From Actinomycetes bacterium (GTDB taxonomy: Bacteria; Actinomycetota; Acidimicrobiia; Acidimicrobiales; RAAP-2), in assembly GCA_021791845.1 (NCBI GenBank), contig JAJYVT010000010.1, forward strand, positions 1 to 64,000: 64,000 nt of DNA. Reading direction: 5' to 3'. The first letter of the stretch is position 1. The number at the start of each line of letters is the position of its first letter. A program made the position numbers and the translations under genes. Below the pieces are notes generated by a model. The model did no database searches and had not been told where the DNA came from. It saw nothing but the letters and a program-made list of their open reading frames with translations. Positions 58,301-64,000 of the stretch are shown here, piece by piece.

Positions 58301-59506
58301 ATGCCCGAAGCCGTCATCGTCGCCGCCGGCCGGACCCCGATCGGACGGGCGATGAAGGGATCGCTGGTCGATTGCCGACCCGACGACCTGACCGCCCACG
58401 TCGTGAAGGCGGTCCTGGACAAGGTGCCCCAGGTCGAGCCGCACATGATCGAGGACCTGATCGTCGGGTGCGCCCAGCCCGCCGGCGAGTCGGGGTACAA
58501 CATCGCCCGGGTCGTGGCGGTCATGGCCGGCCTCGACGACGTGCCGGGCGTCACCGTGAACCGGTACTGCTCGTCCTCCCTGCAGGCGATCCGTATGGCC
58601 GCCCATGCCATCAAGGCGGGCGAGGGCGACGTCTTCGTGGCCGCCGGCGTGGAGACGGTGAGCCGCTACATGCACGGCGCCGCCGACGTCGGGCCGCACA
58701 ACCCCGTCTTCGCCGAAGCCGAGGCGCGCACCGCCGAGCGGTCCCCGGCGGCCGGGGAGCCGTGGGCCCCCCATGGGGGCCTCGACGACGTCTACATCGC
58801 CATGGGCCAGACGGCGGAGAACGTGGCCGAGTACATGAAGGTGAGCCGGGAGCTGCAGGACGAATTCGCGCTCCTGTCCCAGACCCGGGCCGTGGCCTCG
58901 CAGGCGAACGGCTTCTTCGAGCGCGAGATCGTCCCGGTCACCACCCCGTCGGGGACCGTGGTGACCAAGGACGACGGCCCGCGGCCGAACACCACGATGG
59001 AGGGCCTGGCCCAGCTGAAGCCGGTGTTCCGCGAGGGCGGCACCGTCACCGCCGGCAACGCCTGCCCGCTCAACGACGGGGCGGCGGCGGTGGTGGTGAT
59101 GAGCGACCGCCGGGCCCGCGAGCTCGGCGTCACCCCGCTGGCCCGGGTGGTGGCCAGCAGCGTCTCGGCCCTCAACCCCGAGATCATGGGCCTCGGCCCC
59201 GTGGACGCCGTCAACGCCGTGCTGCGGCGGGCCGGCATGACGATCGACGACGTCGACCTCGTCGAGATCAACGAGGCCTTCGCCGCCCAGGTCGTCCCGT
59301 CGGCTGCCGAGCTCGGCATCGAGTGGGACAAGCTCAACGTCCACGGCGGCGCCATCGCGCTGGGACATCCCTTCGGCCAGACCGGCGCCCGCATCATGAC
59401 GACCCTTCTCAACGGCCTGGAGGACGCGGACGCCACCGTGGGCATCGAGTCCATGTGCGTGGGCGGCGGCCAGGGGATGGCCATGATCGTCGAGCGGCTG
59501 CACTGA
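58301..59506 (+). CDS. Acetyl-CoA acetyltransferase / 3-ketoacyl-CoA thiolase
   Basis: A 401-residue thiolase. The nucleophilic Cys is in NRYCSSSLQAI, the His in GGAIALGHPFGQTGAR and the second Cys in MCVGGGQGMAM. Family start PEAVIVAAGRTPIGRAMKG. It would condense or cleave acyl-CoAs by thiolysis; chain length cannot be told. ATG 58301 has GAGAGAGGTG upstream. The last 22 bases of the gene are followed by two near-copies that each carry a stop. Confidence 0.93.
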   Translation: MPEAVIVAAGRTPIGRAMKGSLVDCRPDDLTAHVVKAVLDKVPQVEPHMIEDLIVGCAQPAGESGYNIARVVAVMAGLDDVPGVTVNRYCSSSLQAIRMAAHAIKAGEGDVFVAAGVETVSRYMHGAADVGPHNPVFAEAEARTAERSPAAGEPWAPHGGLDDVYIAMGQTAENVAEYMKVSRELQDEFALLSQTRAVASQANGFFEREIVPVTTPSGTVVTKDDGPRPNTTMEGLAQLKPVFREGGTVTAGNACPLNDGAAAVVVMSDRRARELGVTPLARVVASSVSALNPEIMGLGPVDAVNAVLRRAGMTIDDVDLVEINEAFAAQVVPSAAELGIEWDKLNVHGGAIALGHPFGQTGARIMTTLLNGLEDADATVGIESMCVGGGQGMAMIVERLH

Positions 59507-59544
59507 GATCGTCGAGCTGCGCTGAGATGGTCGAGCTGCGCTGA
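59485..59544 (+). repeat. Three-fold repeat at the thiolase 3' end
   Basis: The 3' end of the CDS (59485-59506) is followed by GATCGTCGAGCTGCGCTGA (59507-59525) and GATGGTCGAGCTGCGCTGA (59526-59544). Each unit ends with TGA, so the stop is duplicated in the same spacing. Confidence 0.75.
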
Positions 59545-59577
59545 GGGCCGGGGGCCGGGGCGCCCCCGCCCGTCGGT

Positions 59578-60639
59578 TCAGGGCGCCGCCATGGCGCGCT
59601 TGAGGTCGCCCAGGACCGGGACGGGCCCGGGGTCCACCCCTTCGGCCGCGGCCAGGTGGAGCGAGACGAAGTCGCCCAGCAGGCACAGGTCGAACAGGGC
59701 GGCCACGTCGCTCTCTGCGTCGGTGCGGACCTCGAGGACGTTGGCCGCCACCTCCCGGACGAGCTCGCGCACGAGGCGGGACCGGCGGGACACCCGGGGG
59801 TCCTCCCCGCCGTAGCGCAGCTGGACGAGGGTGAGCGCCTGGCGGGTCACGTCGCCGTGCTGGCCCCAGCCCGCCACCTCGTTGTGGCACAGCTCGGGCT
59901 GGAGCGCCCAGAAGGCCGGCGCCTTGGCGTTCTCGTTCACCTGCGTCTTCCATCGCAAGGCAGCCACACCGGTCGGGCCCGGTGCGCCGTGGACGAGCGG
60001 GATCGTCCGGCCGATCTGCCGGGCGAGGTGCTCGGCCACGCTGCCGGGTTGGACGAGCATGTCCCGGCTCTGCTGCAGGATCTCGACCGTCTGCGCCAGC
60101 AGGTCCCGCATCCCGGGCAGCAACCCGAGCCGCTCGAGCACCACGAGCGGGGGCGCCGCCAAGGCCCCGAGCGCCGCCCGTGGCTCGGGGATGCCGGCCG
60201 GCACGGCCACGACCGGGGAGCCGGCCTCCTCGGCGGCGCGCGCCAGCGGGCCCGGTCCCGACACGGTGACGACCGTCGCCCCCCGCTCCCATGCGTCGGC
60301 CGCAGCGGCCAGCGTCTCCTCCGTCGCCCCCGAGCACGAGACGGCGACGACGAGCGCGCGCGGTCCGACGCGGACCGGGAGCCGGTAGCTCTTCACCACC
60401 GTGACCGGGAGCTGCATGCGGGTCCAGGCCAGCGCGGCCAGGACGTCCCCGGCGATCCCGCTCCCCCCCATGCCGCAGACGACCACCTCGCCCCATCCGG
60501 CGGCGGGGTCGACCCCGGAGAGGTCGGCCGCCTCGGCCCGGGCCACCGCCGACGCGAGCTGCTCGGGGAGGCCGGCCGTCGCGTCCCACATGCCCTCGGT
60601 GTCGAGCCGGCGGGGGGAAGGGAGCCCGAAGACGCTCAC
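59578..60639 (-). CDS. SIS-domain sugar-phosphate isomerase (bifunctional PGI/PMI-like)
   Basis: A 353-residue protein with two SIS subdomains: VVVCGMGGSGIAGDVLAALA, AVSCSGATEETLAAA, and in the second half KTQVNENAKAPAFWALQPEL then CHNEVAGW. This is the layout of the small archaeal/actinobacterial bifunctional phosphoglucose/phosphomannose isomerase. With manB downstream it could interconvert F6P, G6P and M6P. GTG 60639 overlaps the Trm112-like stop (GTGA). Confidence 0.87.
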   Translation of the reverse strand: MSVFGLPSPRRLDTEGMWDATAGLPEQLASAVARAEAADLSGVDPAAGWGEVVVCGMGGSGIAGDVLAALAWTRMQLPVTVVKSYRLPVRVGPRALVVAVSCSGATEETLAAAADAWERGATVVTVSGPGPLARAAEEAGSPVVAVPAGIPEPRAALGALAAPPLVVLERLGLLPGMRDLLAQTVEILQQSRDMLVQPGSVAEHLARQIGRTIPLVHGAPGPTGVAALRWKTQVNENAKAPAFWALQPELCHNEVAGWGQHGDVTRQALTLVQLRYGGEDPRVSRRSRLVRELVREVAANVLEVRTDAESDVAALFDLCLLGDFVSLHLAAAEGVDPGPVPVLGDLKRAMAAP

Positions 60640-60899
60640 CTGGTGCCCTCGCGACCGCCGGTGCCGGCCGACCCCGTCTCGGGCACGCCGCCCGCCTCCG
60701 CCTTGGCCATCAGGCGCGCGTGCTCCTCGTCGCCCACGTCGCGCGACTCGTCCACCAGCATGACGGGGATGTCGTCGCGCACCTCGTACCCCTTGCGCAG
60801 GCGAGGGTTGTACAAGAGGGCCTCGTCTTCGAACCAGAGCAGCGGTCCCTTGTCGACGGGACAGGCCAGCACTTCGATCAGCAGGGGGTCGAGCGGCAC
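60636..60899 (-). CDS. Trm112-family small protein
   Basis: An 87-residue protein with the Trm112/UPF0434 start LLIEVLACPVDKGPLLWFED and VRDDIPVMLVDESRDV. Bacterial members are small methyltransferase-associated or zinc-binding proteins; here only one Cys remains in the usual Cys pair region. It is coupled by a 4-base overlap to the isomerase gene, and 15 bases follow manB. Confidence 0.87.
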   Translation of the reverse strand: MPLDPLLIEVLACPVDKGPLLWFEDEALLYNPRLRKGYEVRDDIPVMLVDESRDVGDEEHARLMAKAEAGGVPETGSAGTGGREGTR

Positions 60900-60914
60900 G
60901 GGTCTCCTTCCGGC

Positions 60915-62270
60915 CTAGGACAGTTCGGCGATGGCGTCCAGCACCTCGCGGACGTGGCGCTGGCAGGCCTCCTCGTCGCGCGCCTCCACGTTGAGGCGCA
61001 GCAGCGGCTCGGTGTTGGAAGGACGGAGGTTGTACCACCAGTCTCCGTGGTCCACCGTGATGCCGTCGAGCCGGTCGACGGCCGAGCCCGCCGCCTCCTC
61101 CCTGCGGGCCATGGCATGGACGCCGGCCGCCGGGTCGGGGACCTCGGTGTTGATCTCGCCCGAGTCCGCGTATCGACGGTAGGGGCGGAGCAGCTCGGAG
61201 AGCGGGCGGTCGCTGGCGCTCATGAGCTCGAGCACGAGCAGCGCGGTGATGATGCCCGAGTCCGCCCTGAAGTTGTCCCGGTAGTAGTAGTGGCCCGAGT
61301 GCTCCCCACCGAAGACGGCGCCGGTCTCGGCCATCACCTGCTTGATGAACGAGTGGCCGACCCGCGTCCGCACGCCCGTGCCCCCGTGCTCGGCGATCAC
61401 CTCGGGCACCACCTTGGAGCAGATGCAGTTGTAGAGCACCGTGGAGCCCGGGTGCTTGGCGAGCATGGAGGCCGCCACCAGCGCGGTGGTGAGCGAGCCG
61501 GAGACCGGCTCGGCCCGCTCGTCCACGAGGAAGCATCGGTCCGCATCGCCGTCGAACGCCAGCCCGACGTCCGCCCCGGCGGCCAGCACCGCCGCCTTCA
61601 GGTCGGCGAGGTTCTCGGGCTGGATCGGGTCGGCGGGGTGGTTGGGAAAGCTGCCGTCCAGCTCGGGGTAGAGGATCTCCACCTCGAACGGCAGGCCACG
61701 CATCACCGCCGGGACCACCAGGCCGCCCATCCCGTTGGCGGTGTCGGCCACGACCTTCAGGGGCCGCAAGACGGAGCGGTCGACGAAGGAGCGGACGTGA
61801 TCGGCGAAGTCGTCGAGCACGTCGCGGTGCTCGATCGCGGCCAGGTCCGTAGCAGGCGGCGGCTCGTCCATCAGCTGCCGGGTGAGCTCCTGGATCTCGG
61901 CCAGGCCGGTGTCGCGCCCGACAGGCTTGGCGCCGGCCAGGCACAGCTTCACGCCGTTGTAGGTGGCCGGGTTGTGTGACGCCGTGAACATGGCGGCGGG
62001 TGCGTCGAGCCATCCCGAGGCGAAGTACACGCCGTCGGTCGAGATCATCCCGAGGTCGGTCACCGCCGTGCCCTCCGCCCGTGCGCCCTCGGCGAACGCC
62101 GCCGCGAGCTCCACCCCCGATGTCCGCATGTCGCGGCCGACGAGGATCCGCGGGGAGCGGGCGAACCGGGCCATGGCGCCGCCGATGGCCCGGCACATGC
62201 GGGCGTCGAGCTGGTCGGGCACGGTTCCCCGGATGTCGTAGGCCTTGAACACCGCGTCCGTCGCGTCCAT
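60915..62270 (-). CDS. manB: Phosphomannomutase / phosphoglucomutase (ManB)
   Basis: A 451-residue alpha-D-phosphohexomutase. The phosphoserine loop is FTASHNPATYNG, the metal loop is FDGDADRCF, the sugar-binding loop is GGEHSGHYYY and the phosphate-binding loop is LRPSNTEPLLR. All four motifs are intact, so it is active. It would make mannose-1-phosphate for GDP-mannose and polyprenyl-phosphate-mannose, the donor of the mannosyltransferase near 45 kb. ATG 62270. Confidence 0.94.
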   Translation of the reverse strand: MDATDAVFKAYDIRGTVPDQLDARMCRAIGGAMARFARSPRILVGRDMRTSGVELAAAFAEGARAEGTAVTDLGMISTDGVYFASGWLDAPAAMFTASHNPATYNGVKLCLAGAKPVGRDTGLAEIQELTRQLMDEPPPATDLAAIEHRDVLDDFADHVRSFVDRSVLRPLKVVADTANGMGGLVVPAVMRGLPFEVEILYPELDGSFPNHPADPIQPENLADLKAAVLAAGADVGLAFDGDADRCFLVDERAEPVSGSLTTALVAASMLAKHPGSTVLYNCICSKVVPEVIAEHGGTGVRTRVGHSFIKQVMAETGAVFGGEHSGHYYYRDNFRADSGIITALLVLELMSASDRPLSELLRPYRRYADSGEINTEVPDPAAGVHAMARREEAAGSAVDRLDGITVDHGDWWYNLRPSNTEPLLRLNVEARDEEACQRHVREVLDAIAELS

Positions 62271-62277
62271 GGGCCGG

Positions 62278-64000
62278 TCAGCCTATCCGCACGCGGCGAC
62301 GCCGCCACCGGCCCGCCGCCCACCACACGGCGAGAGCGAGCACGCAGGCCGCGCCGGCCAGGGTGGCCGCGTCGCCCGCTTCTGTGACGGCGGTGGTGCC
62401 GTAGGTGAGGGTCACCTGGTGCGACGTCGGGACGACGACCATGAGGTTGGGCGTCGCCCGCCACGGGCCGCGCGCCCCGCTGGCGTGCCAGTTCGGGAAG
62501 TAGGAGATCTTGACCAACACGGGCGTTCCGGTCCGGCTCACGTGGAAGCTGACGGAGTCCAAGGTCTGGTGGACGTGGCTCACCGTGGTGGACGGGACCG
62601 GGCGGACGGGGGGGTCGGTCGCCTGCGCGGCCCGGACGCGGGGCCATCCGGGCGGGCCTCCCGCCACGAGCTCGGTGTGCCAGACGGACGGGTCGGCATA
62701 CCAGCGGAGCGCTGGGCCGTCGGTCATGACGGTGCCGGTCCCTATCCGCCCGAGCCATGTTGTCTGCGCCGGGCCGACCCCGGCCAGCACCGAGGGCTGG
62801 TCGCGCAGCGGGCTGACCACGCCGGCGTGACGCACCTCGTACACCTTCCAGGTGGTCGACAGGTGCTGCCCCTGGTATGTGGTCGCCCACGGGCCGGTGG
62901 TGGCGAGCAGCGTGAGTGTCGGGTCAGCCGCCGCCTCCTCCTGGACCTGCGGGCTGGCGGCCATGAGGTAGCGGACGCCCAGGAGCTGGAGGTGCTCGAC
63001 GCCGAGGCGGACTGTGAGCGGGCCGTAGGGGAGGCCGACCATCGCCTCGGAGGGCGAGACGGACAGCTCGGCCTGGTTCAAGAAGTGGTAGGGCGTGGTG
63101 GCCGAGGACTCGAACAGCAGCCCTTCCATCGAGTCGACGCAGTATGTCGTCCAATAGGGCAGGAGCATCAGTGCCTCGGGCGTTCCGAACCGGTTCTCGT
63201 CGGCGTTGTACTCCCACATGGCCCGTCCGCAGCCGTGGGCGTGCCCGATCCGGTCCATCAACGCCATGAGGGCCCGGTACTCGGGGTAGTCGGCCTTGCC
63301 GGAGTAGCCCGTGTAGTTCCACTGGGCCCATACCCGGACCTGGTTCGGCCCGGGCTGGATCCCCATGTTCGCCAGCGTGGGCAAGAGCGTGGGGATGAAG
63401 GGGGGCACGACCGCCGCCAGCGCCGCCGCCAGGCACACGAGCGCGCCGCCCACCGCCCCCGGGGCCCAGGGCGCGACCACGGGCCGGCGCTTGGGCACCG
63501 GACCGGCAACCGGATCGGCAACCGGATCGGCAACCGCACCGCCAACCGCATCGGCAACCGGACCGCCAACCGCATCGCCAACCGTCGTTGCGTGCGGCCG
63601 GTCGGCGCGCGCCGCGCCCACGCCGAGCAACCAGCGGGTCAGGCGCTCCCGGCGGATCCACCGGGCCGCGGCGGCGACGGTCATCCCCGCCAGCCAGCCG
63701 GCCAGCAGGTAGACGAAGAGGAACCACAACGGCAGGAACCGCACGTTGTACAGGCTCCGGACGGGGTCGGCCACCACCGCCAGGGCGGAGATCCCCGCCA
63801 GGACGGCGAAGAGCACCCCCATCCGGCTGCGCCCGGCGACGGCCACGACGGCAGCCACTGCTGCGAGCACCAGCACCCACAGGTCCGCCTTGGGGAAGAA
63901 GAGGCTCGCGTACGTCGTGACCTTCGAGTAGTTCATCGACGTCGCGTACGGGAGGCGCAGGAGGAAGGGCACCAGCCACCAGGCGGCGAGGAGGATCCCG
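62278..64000 (-). CDS. Large membrane protein, 5' end outside the window (partial)
   Basis: The gene enters from the right; the visible part is 574 residues. It starts in the middle of helices (LLAAWWLVPFLLRLPYATSM) and has several membrane helices up to residue about 200, then an exported domain and a final C-terminal helix (LAGAACVLALAVWWAAG). WW-LVPFLLRLPYATSM resembles membrane proteins with 6-pyruvoyl-tetrahydropterin-synthase-related or YfhO-like domains. A tandem 12-bp repeat (63505-63588) inserts a VADPVADPVAGPV-like segment. The real N-terminus is missing. Confidence 0.7.
   Translation of the reverse strand, partial: GILLAAWWLVPFLLRLPYATSMNYSKVTTYASLFFPKADLWVLVLAAVAAVVAVAGRSRMGVLFAVLAGISALAVVADPVRSLYNVRFLPLWFLFVYLLAGWLAGMTVAAAARWIRRERLTRWLLGVGAARADRPHATTVGDAVGGPVADAVGGAVADPVADPVAGPVPKRRPVVAPWAPGAVGGALVCLAAALAAVVPPFIPTLLPTLANMGIQPGPNQVRVWAQWNYTGYSGKADYPEYRALMALMDRIGHAHGCGRAMWEYNADENRFGTPEALMLLPYWTTYCVDSMEGLLFESSATTPYHFLNQAELSVSPSEAMVGLPYGPLTVRLGVEHLQLLGVRYLMAASPQVQEEAAADPTLTLLATTGPWATTYQGQHLSTTWKVYEVRHAGVVSPLRDQPSVLAGVGPAQTTWLGRIGTGTVMTDGPALRWYADPSVWHTELVAGGPPGWPRVRAAQATDPPVRPVPSTTVSHVHQTLDSVSFHVSRTGTPVLVKISYFPNWHASGARGPWRATPNLMVVVPTSHQVTLTYGTTAVTEAGDAATLAGAACVLALAVWWAAGRWRRRRVRIG
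63505..63588 (+). repeat. 12-bp tandem repeat (7 copies) in the membrane protein gene
   Basis: Seven copies of GGCAACCGGATC-like units (variants GGCAACCGCACC, GCCAACCGCATC, GGCAACCGGACC). They encode repeated four-residue blocks (VADP, VAGP, VGDA) in a loop of the minus-strand protein. Copy number could vary. Confidence 0.8.

Noticed and set aside
1-64000. tRNA, rRNA, CRISPR arrays and insertion sequences
   Set aside because: No T-loop/anticodon arrangement, repeat-spacer series, transposase motif or terminal inverted repeats were found on reading both strands.

Overview
The window is strongly G+C-rich with compact, often 4-bp-overlapping genes and many GTG starts. The gene content points to a high-GC actinobacterium outside the classic mycobacteria: a decaprenylphosphoryl-arabinose (DprE1/DprE2/UbiA) cluster, an MptB-like polyprenyl mannosyltransferase, an LLM-class (F420-type) oxidoreductase, an actinobacterial-type QcrB, an ImuA/ImuB/DnaE2 mutagenesis cassette and several acyl-CoA genes. 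A member of Acidimicrobiia would fit, but that is inference. No rRNA, tRNA, CRISPR array, insertion sequence or prophage was recognised. Many starts lie 6-9 bases behind a TAnnnT hexamer, which suggests frequent leaderless transcription.

Layout. 1-2.3 kb: the tail of an unknown gene, a Phd/RelE-type toxin-antitoxin pair, a membrane-anchored hypothetical and a duplicated-HTH-like protein. 2.4-8.5 kb (minus): isocitrate-lyase-family enzyme, GlcG/HbpS-like protein, DMFase-like exported protein, D-aminoacyl-tRNA deacylase, MBL hydrolase and acyl-CoA synthetase. 8.6-14 kb: MFS transporter, HIT protein plus methyltransferase, AraC regulator, a truncated SRPBCC remnant, a ClpC-N-domain protein and a MerR/GyrI-type regulator. 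14-20.5 kb (minus): S9 peptidase, then DprE2, DprE1, UbiA-type DPPR synthase and a phosphodiester-glycosidase-like protein. 20.6-26.2 kb: MerR-PP2C fusion, MBL hydrolase, two GNATs (one frameshifted), hypotheticals and a CsaA-like protein. 26.2-27.0 kb: the largest gene-free stretch, rich in palindromes. 27.6-32.6 kb (minus): imuA-imuB-dnaE2 under an SOS box. 32.7-48.4 kb: membrane proteins, an orphan adenine DNA methylase with a short upstream ORF, LLM oxidoreductase, amidase, Fpg/Nei glycosylase, PQQ-propeller lipoprotein, acyl-CoA dehydrogenase, mannosyltransferase, a 54-residue hydrophobic protein and an archaeal-type riboflavin synthase. 48.5-56.3 kb: acyl-CoA synthetase, then a respiratory cluster with qcrB facing coxB-coxA-small subunit, and a CtaG-like assembly factor. 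56.4-64 kb: DUF6457, FdhD, a MoaC-like protein, thiolase, SIS-domain sugar isomerase, Trm112-like protein, phosphomannomutase and a large membrane protein running off the right edge.

The genes that work together most clearly are the DPA precursor cluster; the SOS mutasome; the oxidase cluster; FdhD with MoaC (molybdenum cofactor and formate dehydrogenase maturation); and ManB with the SIS isomerase (hexose-phosphate to mannose supply, matching the mannosyltransferase).

The items most worth following up are the archaeal-type riboflavin synthase, a haem-copper oxidase subunit I lacking the usual proton-channel residues, a MoaC-like protein lacking two residues known to be essential in E. coli MoaC, and a dispersed parS-like palindrome present three times. 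Comparisons with named proteins rest on remembered sequences and were not computed.
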